Assembly (NCBI RefSeq): GCF_004682015.1
Contig: NZ_SMLM01000001.1
Coordinates: forward strand, 2,046,001 to 2,110,000
Direction of reading: 5' to 3'
DNA from: Ramlibacter henchirensis
GTDB lineage: Bacteria > Pseudomonadota > Gammaproteobacteria > Burkholderiales > Burkholderiaceae_C
Length of the DNA: 64,000 bases
A program made the position numbers and the translations under genes. A model generated the notes under the pieces. It saw nothing but the letters and a program-made list of their open reading frames with translations. It searched no databases and was not told the origin of the DNA. How positions within the stretch are numbered: position 1 is the stretch's first letter; each line of letters opens with the position of its first letter. Positions 9,235 to 21,398 of the stretch are shown here, piece after piece.

Positions 9235-9959
9235 CCGAGAAAGCCGCGCAGCCGCAGCGCGTCGCCGGCCGCCGCCTGCCCGGCCGTGTTGTCGAAGATG
9301 CACCAGACCTCGCGCCCGGCCTGCACTTCGAGCGTGATGCGATCGGCCAGCGGTCGCAACACGTCGTCGGCATACGACGAGTAGTAGGTGCGCGGCGAAC
9401 CGTGCAGCCGCAGGTACACGAGCTGAGTCCATCCGCCGGGCCTGCGGCCGGCATCGTGCCGCACGGGGTCGGCCAGCACGCGCGAGACGCGGCGTTCGGC
9501 CAGCCACTCGTCGACTTCGGCGTTGAACCAGCTGCCATGGCGTGGCTCCAGGGCCACCGTGCCGCCGAAGCAGTCCGCGAGCGCGCTGAAGAATCCATCC
9601 GCGACCGCTGCGTCGAAAGCCAGGCTGGGCGGCAATTGCACCAGCACGCAACGCATCCGGTCCCCGAGGCCCGCGCACTGCCCGAAGAACTCCCGCAGCA
9701 GCGCATCGCAGTCCACGAGCCGCCGTTCATGCGTGATCGCCTTGGGCACCTTGACCGAGAACGCGAAGCCTTCGGGCACGCTGTCGGCCCACCGCTCGTA
9801 GGTGGATCGGCGGTGCGGCCGGTGGAAGGAGGAGTTGATCTCGCTGGCGCCGAACACGGCGGAATAACGCCGCAGGTGGCTGTCGCCGGGCGGAAAGGCC
9901 GCTTGCACGGCCAGCGGAAGCTGCCATCCGGCGCAGCCGATGCGCACCGGCCGGCGCAT
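9225..9959 (-). CDS. DUF72 domain-containing protein
   Basis: A 244-residue TIM-barrel protein of the DUF72 (YecE-like) family, whose biochemical role is not established. Recognisable family features are the opening RIGCAGW, the EINSSFHRPHRRSTYERWA segment, FSVKVPKAITHERRL, and the late LRLHGSPRTYYSSY motif. The ATG at 9959 overlaps the corA stop (ATGA), so it is translationally coupled to that gene. Convergent with the GST gene. Confidence 0.85.
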   Translation of the reverse strand: MRRPVRIGCAGWQLPLAVQAAFPPGDSHLRRYSAVFGASEINSSFHRPHRRSTYERWADSVPEGFAFSVKVPKAITHERRLVDCDALLREFFGQCAGLGDRMRCVLVQLPPSLAFDAAVADGFFSALADCFGGTVALEPRHGSWFNAEVDEWLAERRVSRVLADPVRHDAGRRPGGWTQLVYLRLHGSPRTYYSSYADDVLRPLADRITLEVQAGREVWCIFDNTAGQAAAGDALRLRGFLGQT

Positions 9960-11056
9960 CACCGTTCGCTGCGTTCCAGGTAGCGCCTGCGCCAGAACAA
10001 CAGGCTCAGGGAAGCCACGACCGCGAGCATCGTGGACGCCGTCACCCAGAAACCGGCCGGGTTGCGCAGCAGGGGCATGAACTCGAAGTTCATGCCGAAG
10101 ATGCCCGTGATCAGGTTCAGCGGCAGGAAGATGGCCGTCAGCGCGGTGAGCGCGCGCATGGTGTTGTTGGTCCGGTTGCTCTGCGCGGAGAAGTGGATCT
10201 GCACCACGCTCTCGGCGCCCTCTTCCATGCGGCGCACCTGGTGCACCACGCGCTGGATGTGCTCGATCACGTCGCGCGCGCGGGCCATCAGGCTGTCCCG
10301 CTCGGCCTGGGAGAGGTGGGCCGGCGGCTGCTCGCGCGCGGTGTCCAGCCATTCCTGCATCGCGTCGTTCTGCTCCTCGCAGAGGTCCTCGAGCAGGTGC
10401 AGCTCGCGGCGCGCAACCATCAGCGCACTCCAGCCGCGGAAATCGGCGCCGGGGCGCAGCAGCTCCAGCTGCCAGTCGTCCATCTCCGCGCTCAGCTGCT
10501 TGCGCAGTTCCAGGTAGCTGTCGACCATGACGTTCACCATGCGCAGCATCAGGTCGGACGGGCTGAACGGCAGGCGGCTGCGGCCGCCGGCGTGGTTCTC
10601 GGCCTGCACGGCATCGGACAGGTAGCGCGCGATGAAGGACCTCGCCGTGAAGCAGTCCTGCGGATGAACGGTGATCAGCAGCCGGTCGAACACGACGAAA
10701 CAGACCGCGCGCGTGCGGATGCGATGGAAGCTCACGAGGGCGGACGGTGTCTCCGCGGGATGTTCCTGCAGTTCGCGGTCGACTTCCTCCGCGGTGGCCA
10801 GACGCCGGAACACCACCAAGTCGTAGATGGACGTGTAGTCGTAGTGGGAAGGATGCGCGCGGTTGGCGAGGTCCTTCACGTGCAGGTCCAGCAGCGGCGA
10901 GCCGCCCAGTCGCGCTGCCGCCCCCTGCACGCGGGGCAGTTCTCCGGCGAGCTCCTCGCGGTCGAGATAGATCCAGATGAAGCCGTCGGCCGGCGCCTGG
11001 GCCGGCACCTCGTCGAGGAAGCGAAGCGTGCCGCGTGTGAATTCGACGATGTGCAT
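9959..11056 (-). CDS. corA: CorA-family divalent cation transporter
   Basis: Inner-membrane channel of the CorA/ZntB family for Mg2+ or another divalent cation. The 365-residue protein has a long soluble N-terminal funnel domain and two transmembrane helices in the last 65 residues. The pore signature GMN is present (FGMNFEFMP). The loop after GMN differs slightly from the canonical sequence but keeps the acidic residue. It is followed by and overlaps DUF72, and lies 15 bp downstream of hemB in the same direction. Confidence 0.9.
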   Translation of the reverse strand: MHIVEFTRGTLRFLDEVPAQAPADGFIWIYLDREELAGELPRVQGAAARLGGSPLLDLHVKDLANRAHPSHYDYTSIYDLVVFRRLATAEEVDRELQEHPAETPSALVSFHRIRTRAVCFVVFDRLLITVHPQDCFTARSFIARYLSDAVQAENHAGGRSRLPFSPSDLMLRMVNVMVDSYLELRKQLSAEMDDWQLELLRPGADFRGWSALMVARRELHLLEDLCEEQNDAMQEWLDTAREQPPAHLSQAERDSLMARARDVIEHIQRVVHQVRRMEEGAESVVQIHFSAQSNRTNNTMRALTALTAIFLPLNLITGIFGMNFEFMPLLRNPAGFWVTASTMLAVVASLSLLFWRRRYLERSER

Positions 11057-11071
11057 CCGCCGCCTTGTCCC

Positions 11072-12203
<1,132 letters not shown>

Positions 12204-12209
12204 ACGCCC

Positions 12210-12310
12210 CGGGCGGCTTGCCGTCCCCCGCTTTTCCTCCCTGAGCGGGCGCCTTAATGTGTGACAGCAAAAAGGCTTCCTACCCCGGCCATTGGGCCGG
12301 GGTTTTTTTT
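12210..12310 (+). ncRNA. Candidate small RNA of about 100 nt
   Basis: A stretch bounded by a 17-bp-spaced promoter upstream and an 8-bp intrinsic terminator downstream, with no plausible reading frame. Inside is a hairpin with stem CCCGC (12227-12231) and GCGGG (12245-12249) displaying a pyrimidine-rich loop (TTTTCCTCCCTGA). CU-rich loops resembling anti-Shine-Dalgarno sequence are known in trans-acting sRNAs of several proteobacteria. I do not recognise it as 6S, 4.5S, RNase P or tmRNA. The alternative is a leader with attenuator for the HemJ-like gene that starts 50 bp after the terminator. Confidence 0.5.
12283..12310 (+). terminator. Intrinsic terminator in hemB-hemJ spacer
   Basis: Perfect 8-bp stem CCCCGGCC (12283-12290) and GGCCGGGG (12295-12302) with an ATTG loop, followed directly by eight T residues (12303-12310). 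Very strong for the rightward strand. No rightward protein gene precedes it (hemB runs left), so it most likely ends a small RNA. Confidence 0.85.
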
Positions 12311-12360
12311 GTGCGCGCCACGGCCGGGCTCAGGGGAACCCTTCCGTACACTCTCGCGCC

Positions 12361-12783
12361 ATGCTCTGGGTCAAAGCCCTCCACATCGTCTTCGTCGCCA
12401 GCTGGTTCGCGGGGCTTTTCTACCTTCCCCGCATCTACGTGAACCTCGCGATGGTGGCGCCGGGCTCCGGCGCCGAACGCGACCGGCTGCTGCTCATGGC
12501 GCGCAAGCTCCTTCGCTTCACGACCCTCTTGGCGGTGCCGGCGCTTGCGTTCGGCCTGTGGCTCTGGCTCGGTTACGGCATCGGGCGCGGCAGCGGCTGG
12601 ATGCACGCGAAGCTCGCGGTGGTGCTGCTCGTGATCGGCTATCACCATGCGTGCGCGGTCATGCTGCGCAAGTTCGCCGCCGGTGGTCCCGCGCGAAGCC
12701 ATCGCTGGTACCGCTGGTTCAACGAACTGCCGGTGCTGCTGTTGCTGGCCGCGGTGGTGCTGGTGGTCGTCAAGCCGTTCTGA
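12361..12783 (+). CDS. hemJ: HemJ-like protoporphyrinogen oxidase (CopD/UPF0093 family)
   Basis: A 140-residue membrane protein with four predicted helices, of the COG1981/UPF0093 family that includes HemJ, which oxidises protoporphyrinogen IX to protoporphyrin IX at the inner membrane. Family features are the opening WVKALHIVFVASWFAGLFYLPRI with His8, Lys84 in WMHAKLAVVLL, GYHHACAVML, and the terminal RWFNELPVLLLL with VVVKPF. Databases often label such proteins CopD. Adjacency to hemB, another haem gene, supports the HemJ reading but is not proof. Confidence 0.75.
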   Translation: MLWVKALHIVFVASWFAGLFYLPRIYVNLAMVAPGSGAERDRLLLMARKLLRFTTLLAVPALAFGLWLWLGYGIGRGSGWMHAKLAVVLLVIGYHHACAVMLRKFAAGGPARSHRWYRWFNELPVLLLLAAVVLVVVKPF

Positions 12784-12793
12784 GGCCGCCGGG

Positions 12794-13924
12794 ATGACGG
12801 CACGCAAGACCTCGGCATGGCCGCTCGCGCAGGCGTATGCGGCGCTGATCGTCTATGCGAGCCTCTACCCGTTCGACGACTGGCGAGACCAGGGCATCTC
12901 GGCCTTCGCCTTTCTCTCCAGCCCCTGGCCGCGGTACTGGACCGGCTTCGACCTCGCCGCGAATACCGCGGGTTACCTGCCGCTCGGATTCCTGCTCGGG
13001 CTTTCGGTGCTGCGCAGGGTGGAAACGCCGGACGCAACGCGCAGCTGGGGCGCGATCGCTTTCGCAACGCTGGGAGGCACCGCGCTCGCCTTCTGCATGG
13101 AGGCCCTGCAGACCTACCTGCCGTCGCGAGTGCCGTCCAACCTGGATTTCGGCCTGAACGCGCTGGGCACCTTGCTCGGAGCCGCGCTTGCGGGCGCGCT
13201 CGAGAAGCTCGGTGCGGTCGACCACTGGAGCCGGTTTCGCCTGCGCTGGTTCGTCGAGGAGGCGCGCGGCGCGCTGGTGCTGCTGGCGCTGTGGCCGATC
13301 GCATTGCTCTTTCCCGCCGCGGTTCCGCTCGGCCTGGGCCAGGTCTTCGAGCGGCTGGAGGCCGCGGTGGCGGAATGGCTGATGGACACGCCGTTCCTCG
13401 AATGGCTGCCGGTGCGCGATGTGGAACTGCAGCCGCTGGTCCAGGGGAGCGAGCTGCTTTGCGTGGCGCTGGGCGTCCTCGCGCCCTGCCTGCTGGCGTA
13501 TTCCGTCATGAGCTCGGTTCCGCGGCGCGCGATCTTCGCCGCATTCCTCGTGGCGATGGGGATCGGCGCCACCGCGCTGTCCGCGGCGCTGAGCTGGGGC
13601 CCGGCGCACGCGTGGGCGTGGCTGAGTCTTCCGGTGCGACTGGGCCTGCTCACCGGGCTCGCCCTCGCTTTCGTGCTGCTGCCCCTGCCGCGCCGGGGCT
13701 GCGCCGCGCTCGTGCTGCTGGCGCTGGTGGTGCACCTGACTCTCCTGAACCAGGCGCCCGCCAGCGCGTACTTCACGCAGACGTTGCAGACCTGGGAGCA
13801 GGGCCGCTTCATCCGCTTCCATGGGCTGGTGCAGTGGCTGGGATGGCTGTGGCCTTACGTGGCACTGGCCTATGTGCTGGTGCGGGTCTCCTCCTCGGAG
13901 CCGCGGCCTAGAATCCCGCAATGA
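12794..13924 (+). CDS. VanZ family membrane protein
   Basis: A 376-residue polytopic membrane protein whose N-terminal 150 residues match the VanZ-like domain: YASLYPFDDW at the start, then DLAANTAGYLPLGFLLG, then a helix with EALQTYLPSRVPSNLDFGLNALGTLLGA. The C-terminal half adds several more hydrophobic helices. Function is unknown; the VanZ name derives from teicoplanin resistance but most relatives are uncharacterised. Its TGA overlaps the ATG of the ferredoxin gene. Confidence 0.8.
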   Translation: MTARKTSAWPLAQAYAALIVYASLYPFDDWRDQGISAFAFLSSPWPRYWTGFDLAANTAGYLPLGFLLGLSVLRRVETPDATRSWGAIAFATLGGTALAFCMEALQTYLPSRVPSNLDFGLNALGTLLGAALAGALEKLGAVDHWSRFRLRWFVEEARGALVLLALWPIALLFPAAVPLGLGQVFERLEAAVAEWLMDTPFLEWLPVRDVELQPLVQGSELLCVALGVLAPCLLAYSVMSSVPRRAIFAAFLVAMGIGATALSAALSWGPAHAWAWLSLPVRLGLLTGLALAFVLLPLPRRGCAALVLLALVVHLTLLNQAPASAYFTQTLQTWEQGRFIRFHGLVQWLGWLWPYVALAYVLVRVSSSEPRPRIPQ

Positions 13925-14265
13925 GTTCCCCGGACCGGCCCTCCTACTTCGAGCGCCACATCTTCTTCTGCCTGAACAAACGCGAGAACGGCGAGAACTG
14001 CTGCGCCGACCACAACGCGCAGGCCGCATTCGACCGCTGCAAGTCGCAGGTCAAGGCGCAGGGGCTGGCGGGCCCCGGCAAGGTGCGCGTGAACAAGGCC
14101 GGCTGCCTGGACCGCTGTGCGGCCGGCCCGGTCGCCGTGGTCTACCCCGAAGCCGTCTGGTACACCTATGTGGACCAGGAGGACATCGACGAGATCGTCG
14201 AGTCGCACCTGAAGAACGGCCGCGTGGTCGAACGCCTGCTCACGCCGCCGCACCTCGGTCGCTGA
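13921..14265 (+). CDS. Thioredoxin-like [2Fe-2S] ferredoxin
   Basis: A 114-residue small electron carrier of the thioredoxin-like 2Fe-2S family. Cysteines lie at 17, 27, 28, 40, 62 and 66; the pattern HIFFCLNK, then NKAGCLDRC, matches the four-Cys cluster ligands of this group. Redox partner unknown. It overlaps the VanZ-like gene by 4 bp and is followed after 11 bp by an alpha/beta hydrolase, so the run 12361-14900 looks co-transcribed. Confidence 0.85.
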   Translation: MSSPDRPSYFERHIFFCLNKRENGENCCADHNAQAAFDRCKSQVKAQGLAGPGKVRVNKAGCLDRCAAGPVAVVYPEAVWYTYVDQEDIDEIVESHLKNGRVVERLLTPPHLGR

Positions 14266-14276
14266 CCGCCGCCGCA

Positions 14277-14900
14277 ATGAATTCGCAGACGCAGCGGCTG
14301 CAAGTGCAGGGCGCCGCCGGGGCGATCGAAGTGCTGCGGGACGATCCCGGGCAAGCCGCCGCGGGCGTCGCCTTCATCGCGCATCCACATCCGCTGTTCG
14401 GCGGCACCATGGACAACAAGGTGGTGCAGACGCTCGCGCGCGCTTTCGTGCAATGCGGCTGGAGCGCGGTGCGGTTCAACTTCCGCGGCGTCGGCGCGAG
14501 CGCCGGGGTGCACGACGAAGGCCGCGGCGAGACCGAAGACATGCGTGCCTTGGTGGAGGCGATCGCGCCGGAAGGCCCGATCGCGCTGGCCGGCTTCTCC
14601 TTCGGCGCGTTCGTCACGAGCCGCGTGGTGGAGGCGCTCTGGAGCGCCCGCGAGGTGCGCAAGGTCATCCTGGTGGGCACGGCGGCGTCGCGTTTTTCCG
14701 TCTCCACGCTGCCGCAGGACGCGCACGAGCGCACGCTGGTGGTCCACGGCGAGCAGGACGACACGGTGCCGTTGCAATCCGTCATGGACTGGGCGCGGCC
14801 TCAGTCACTTCCGGTCACCGTCGTCCCGGGGGGCGGGCACTTCTTTCACGGACAATTGCCGCTTTTGAAAACCCTGGTGGCGCGCCACCTCCGTTCCTGA
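14277..14900 (+). CDS. Alpha/beta hydrolase of the COG2945 type
   Basis: A 207-residue cytosolic alpha/beta hydrolase. It shows HPHPLFGGTMDNKVV, FNFRGVGASAG and the nucleophile elbow GFSFGAF, followed by the acid in GEQDDTVP and His in GGGHFFHG. This is the short family found next to 2Fe-2S ferredoxins and D,D-carboxypeptidase in many betaproteobacteria. Substrate unknown. The ATG at 14277 was chosen because the sequence upstream belongs to the ferredoxin gene in another frame. Confidence 0.82.
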   Translation: MNSQTQRLQVQGAAGAIEVLRDDPGQAAAGVAFIAHPHPLFGGTMDNKVVQTLARAFVQCGWSAVRFNFRGVGASAGVHDEGRGETEDMRALVEAIAPEGPIALAGFSFGAFVTSRVVEALWSAREVRKVILVGTAASRFSVSTLPQDAHERTLVVHGEQDDTVPLQSVMDWARPQSLPVTVVPGGGHFFHGQLPLLKTLVARHLRS

Positions 14901-14917
14901 ACCCGGTCCCCTCCACG

Positions 14918-16075
14918 ATGAATCGACTTGCCAAGGCGCTCGCCGCGCCCTTGCTCGCCCTCCTTTGCTTCGCCGCCGGCGCCCAGGCGCCGCAACCTCC
15001 CGAGATCGCCGCCCGCAGCTACCTGCTGGTGGACCTGAGCGCCAACCAGGTTCTGGCCGGCCGCGAGATCGACTCGCCGGTGGAGCCCGCTTCGCTCACC
15101 AAGCTGATGTCGGCGTACTTGGTGTTCGACGCGCTGCGCGCGAAGAAGATCAGGCTGCAGCAGACGCTGCCCGTGAGCGTGCGCGCCTGGAAGATGCCGG
15201 GCTCGCGCATGTTCATCGACCCCAGCATGCAGGTGCCGGTGGAAGACCTGATCAAGGGCATGATCGTCCAGTCGGGCAACGACGCCACCGTCGCACTGGC
15301 TGAAGGCGTCGGCGGAACGGTGGAGCGCTTCGTGGAGCTGATGAACGAGCAGGCCAAGGCCCTCGGCATGAAGTCCACCTCGTTCAAGAATCCCGAAGGC
15401 CTGACGGCGCCCGGCCACACCACGACCGCGCGCGACCTGAGCATCCTCGCCGGACGGCTGATCCAGGACTTCCCCGACTTCGTCAGCTACTACTCGATCC
15501 GCAAGTACCGGTTCCAGGGCACGCCGACAGCCAACGACACCAACCGCAACATGCTGCTGTTCCGCGATCCCACGGTCGACGGACTGAAGACGGGCCACAC
15601 CGAAGCCGCGGGCTACTGCCTCGTCGCGACGGCCAAGCGCGATTTCCCCAACCTGCCGGGGCGCCGCCTGCTGTCGATCGTGCTGGGCACCAGCAGCGAG
15701 AACGTGCGGGCCAACGAATCGCAGAAGCTGCTGAACTGGGGCTTCACAGCGTGGGAAGGCATCAAGCTGTTCGACGCGAACCAGGCCGTCGTGACGCCGG
15801 AGGTCTGGAAGGGCACGGCCAACCAGGTGAAGCTCGGCCGGCCGCAGCCGCTGGTCGTGGCGGTCCCTGCTGGAACGGCGACCCAGCTGAAGACGGCGGT
15901 GGCGCGGCCGGATCCGCTCGTCGCGCCGTTCACCAAGGGCCAGCAGATCGGCACGCTGAAGGTGCTCGCCGGCGACAGGCCCGTCACCGAGGTGCCGCTG
16001 GTCGCCCTCGAGGCGGTGGGGCAGGCCGGCGTGGTCGGCCGGGCCTGGGACGCCGTGCGGCTGTGGGTGAAGTAG
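14918..16075 (+). CDS. dacC: D-alanyl-D-alanine carboxypeptidase (PBP5/6 type)
   Basis: Periplasmic penicillin-binding protein that trims the terminal D-Ala from peptidoglycan pentapeptides. The 385-residue precursor has a signal peptide (cleavage likely after AGAQA), the SxxK motif SLTK with Ser59 as nucleophile and Lys62, an SGN motif, and KTG in DGLKTGHTEAAGY. A C-terminal beta domain (PBP5_C) follows and the end is an amphipathic helix (AWDAVRLWVK) for membrane association. It lies upstream of rpsL, which has its own promoter. The dacA/dacC distinction cannot be made here. Confidence 0.9.
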   Translation: MNRLAKALAAPLLALLCFAAGAQAPQPPEIAARSYLLVDLSANQVLAGREIDSPVEPASLTKLMSAYLVFDALRAKKIRLQQTLPVSVRAWKMPGSRMFIDPSMQVPVEDLIKGMIVQSGNDATVALAEGVGGTVERFVELMNEQAKALGMKSTSFKNPEGLTAPGHTTTARDLSILAGRLIQDFPDFVSYYSIRKYRFQGTPTANDTNRNMLLFRDPTVDGLKTGHTEAAGYCLVATAKRDFPNLPGRRLLSIVLGTSSENVRANESQKLLNWGFTAWEGIKLFDANQAVVTPEVWKGTANQVKLGRPQPLVVAVPAGTATQLKTAVARPDPLVAPFTKGQQIGTLKVLAGDRPVTEVPLVALEAVGQAGVVGRAWDAVRLWVK

Positions 16076-16129
16076 CCCGGCCGTAAGGGCCTTCGCTCCC
16101 CGCCGCTGCCTTCGGCGCACCGCCGAGCG

Positions 16130-16158
16130 TTGCGGGAAGACCCGCTGCGGGCTATACT
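16130..16158 (+). promoter_or_regulatory. str operon (rpsL) promoter
   Basis: TTGCGG at 16130-16135, a 17-bp spacer, and TATACT at 16153-16158, preceded by GGGC. The discriminator is G/C-rich (GGCGGG), as expected for stringently controlled ribosomal promoters. A short hairpin GCGGG-CTTT-CCCGC (16160-16173) begins about at the transcription start. Confidence 0.75.
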
Positions 16159-16255
16159 GGCGGGCTTTCCCGCGATTGGGGCGGGGAAATTCACGCGCGC
16201 GCCGCACGCTCTTGCGCCGCGCCTTTTTTCAGACGTTTAGGGACGTTTTTCTTCA

Positions 16256-16633
16256 ATGCCAACCATCAACCAACTGGTGCGTCAGGGGCGGGAGGTCGAA
16301 AAGACCAAATCCAAGTCGCCCGCGATGCAGAACAGCCCCCAGCGCCGGGGCGTGTGCACCCGTGTGTACACCACGACGCCGAAGAAGCCGAACTCGGCGC
16401 TGCGCAAGGTCGCCAAGGTGCGCCTGACCAACGGCTTCGAGGTCATCTCCTACATCGGCGGCGAAGGCCACAACCTGCAGGAGCACTCGGTGGTGCTCGT
16501 GCGCGGCGGCCGCGTCAAGGACCTGCCGGGCGTGCGCTACCACATCGTGCGCGGCTCGCTGGACCTGCAGGGCGTCAAGGATCGCAAGCAGGCCCGCTCC
16601 AAGTACGGCGCCAAGCGCCCGAAGAAGGCCTAA
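16256..16633 (+). CDS. rpsL: 30S ribosomal protein S12
   Basis: Decoding-centre protein of the small subunit. The 125-residue sequence is canonical, with PTINQLVRQ at the start, [10 protein letters not shown] around Lys43 and [12 protein letters not shown] around Lys88 and Asp89. Lys43 and Lys88 are both unchanged, so it carries the streptomycin-sensitive residues. First gene of the str operon; the leader has the run CGCCTTTTTT about 35 bp before the start. Confidence 0.98.
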   Translation: MPTINQLVRQGREVEKTKSKSPAMQNSPQRRGVCTRVYTTTPKKPNSALRKVAKVRLTNGFEVISYIGGEGHNLQEHSVVLVRGGRVKDLPGVRYHIVRGSLDLQGVKDRKQARSKYGAKRPKKA

Positions 16634-16654
16634 AGAGTTTTTCGTTTGTCGGTG

Positions 16655-16704
16655 CTTCATTCGCTCGGCAGGCGAATCGAAGCGTAGTGACCCGCTGTCG
16701 GGTC
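16655..16704 (+). promoter_or_regulatory. Paired hairpins in the rpsL-rpsG spacer
   Basis: Two adjacent inverted repeats: an imperfect one (CTTCATTCGC 16655-16664 with GCGAATCGAAG 16672-16682) and a perfect one (GACCCG 16689-16694, loop CTGT, CGGGTC 16699-16704). In E. coli this same spacer is the S7 binding site for translational feedback on the str operon. A similar role here is inferred only from position and structure. Confidence 0.4.
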
Positions 16705-16784
16705 GAGTAAGCGGGAAGCCCGATTTGGCTCCCCAGGCCCCCGGAAGGGACCAGCCAGCTGAAGCAATTGAGAGGTGAATAGAA

Positions 16785-17258
<474 letters not shown>

Positions 17259-17280
17259 CAACCGTCCCCATCTGAGGAAC

Positions 17281-17301
17281 GGGCCCGCCACGAGCGGGCC
17301 C
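17281..17301 (+). terminator. Strong hairpin between rpsG and fusA, possible attenuator
   Basis: Perfect 8-bp GC stem GGGCCCGC (17281-17288) and GCGGGCCC (17294-17301), loop CACGA, followed by TGTCCGTTTTC. The T-tract is weak and displaced, so complete termination is unlikely. It may partly terminate or protect the upstream mRNA end. Confidence 0.4.
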
Positions 17302-17326
17302 TGTCCGTTTTCAAGGAAAGATCATC

Positions 17327-19429
<2,103 letters not shown>

Positions 19430-19442
19430 GGCGGCGAACAGC

Positions 19443-19533
19443 CGTACGCAGAAAACGCGGGAAGAACGCAGAAAGCGCGGAAGCAACAAAGACTTCGGCG
19501 TTTTCTGCGTGATCTCTGCGTTTTCTGCGTACG
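19443..19533. repeat. Long interrupted palindrome with ACGCAGAAA units, fusA-tuf spacer
   Basis: Arms CGTACGCAGAAAACGC (19443-19458) and GCGTTTTCTGCGTACG (19518-19533) are perfect 16-bp inverted repeats. Each arm contains a second degenerate copy of the unit (AACGCAGAAAGCGCGG near 19464-19480; GGCGTTTTCTGCGT near 19498-19510). A TTTTT run follows the right arm, so the folded RNA could act as a terminator between fusA and tuf. The composition is clearly lower in GC than the neighbours. Confidence 0.65.
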
Positions 19534-19646
19534 TTTTTCGAATTCGTCTGCGACCGAACACCCCGCGTTGCCCGTGGCGCGGAACCGGTAGTGCGGTGCA
19601 GACGTTAAACCAGTGACACGGGCATTGCTCTTTCTAAGGAACAGAC

Positions 19647-20837
<1,191 letters not shown>

Positions 20838-20841
20838 AGCT

Positions 20842-20883
20842 TTGGGGTCAGATCACTCGCGAAGCGATGTGCTCTGACCCCAA
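20842..20883. repeat. REP-like palindrome A, tuf-rpsJ spacer
   Basis: Perfect 11-bp inverted repeat TTGGGGTCAGA (20842-20852) and TCTGACCCCAA (20873-20883) around a centre with a further imperfect stem (CAC-CGC, GAA loop, GCG-GTG). It fills most of the 62-bp spacer. The same architecture, centre and downstream flank recur between atpD and atpC at 50169-50213. It resembles repetitive extragenic palindromes; no T-tract follows. Confidence 0.7.
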
Positions 20884-20899
20884 CTGATTAGGAACAAGC

Positions 20900-21217
20900 A
20901 TGGCCACCGCCCAACAGAAGATCCGCATCCGCCTCAAGGCGTTCGATTACAAGCTGATCGACCAGTCCGCCGCCGAGATCGTCGACACCGCCAAGCGCAC
21001 CGGCGCCATCGTCAAGGGCCCGGTGCCCCTGCCGACACGCATGAAGCGCTTCGACATCCTGCGCTCGCCGCACGTCAACAAGAGCTCGCGCGACCAGTTC
21101 GAGATCCGCACGCACCAGCGCCTGATGGACATCGTCGACCCGACCGACAAGACCGTGGACGCGCTGATGAAGCTCGACCTGCCGGCCGGCGTGGACGTCG
21201 AGATCAAGCTGCAGTAA
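20900..21217 (+). CDS. rpsJ: 30S ribosomal protein S10
   Basis: Small-subunit protein and NusB partner in antitermination, 105 residues. Recognisable by [26 protein letters not shown] and the [20 protein letters not shown] core. It sits after tuf and before a strong promoter, so it is probably expressed mainly as the last gene of the str unit rather than with rplC. The TAGGAA ribosome-binding site is part of a flank shared with the atpD-atpC palindrome. Confidence 0.97.
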   Translation: MATAQQKIRIRLKAFDYKLIDQSAAEIVDTAKRTGAIVKGPVPLPTRMKRFDILRSPHVNKSSRDQFEIRTHQRLMDIVDPTDKTVDALMKLDLPAGVDVEIKLQ

Positions 21218-21248
21218 CCGCGACAAGAAGCTGAGCCAGTGCCCGCCC

Positions 21249-21278
21249 TTGGCAGCAATGCCGGGGGCGGGCTATAAT
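21249..21278 (+). promoter_or_regulatory. S10 operon promoter upstream of rplC
   Basis: TTGGCA (21249-21254) and a perfect TATAAT (21273-21278) separated by 18 bp, preceded by GGGC as at the rpsL promoter. The transcription start should be near 21285, leaving a leader of about 114 nt before rplC. Confidence 0.8.
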
Positions 21279-21283
21279 TTGCG

Positions 21284-21305
21284 GCTTCGCCTTTTTTGGC
21301 GAGGC
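21284..21305 (+). promoter_or_regulatory. Hairpin at the 5' end of the S10 operon leader
   Basis: GCTTCGCC (21284-21291), loop TTTTTT, GGCGAGGC (21298-21305), starting at the predicted transcription start. It could stabilise the mRNA 5' end or take part in feedback by L4, which regulates the S10 leader in E. coli. I cannot tell from sequence alone. Confidence 0.4.
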
Positions 21306-21398
21306 TTTCATCAACCTTCTTGTGCCGTTCTTCCCGCGAAGGACGTCAAACGCAGAAGCCAATTGCAGCGGCTGCGGCGCAAGCAACGGAGCAACAAC

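Noticed and set aside
12210..12310. 6S RNA, 4.5S RNA or RNase P RNA
   Set aside because: No GGTCAGGTCCGGAAGGAAGC-type SRP core, no RNase P consensus, and too short for 6S; kept only as an unnamed candidate sRNA.
12361..12783. Copper resistance protein CopD
   Set aside because: Short length, conserved His/Lys placement and hemB neighbourhood fit the HemJ/UPF0093 family better than the copper importer CopD.
19443..19533. CRISPR array
   Set aside because: The GCAGAAA units are inverted, degenerate and without regular unique spacers; no cas genes nearby.
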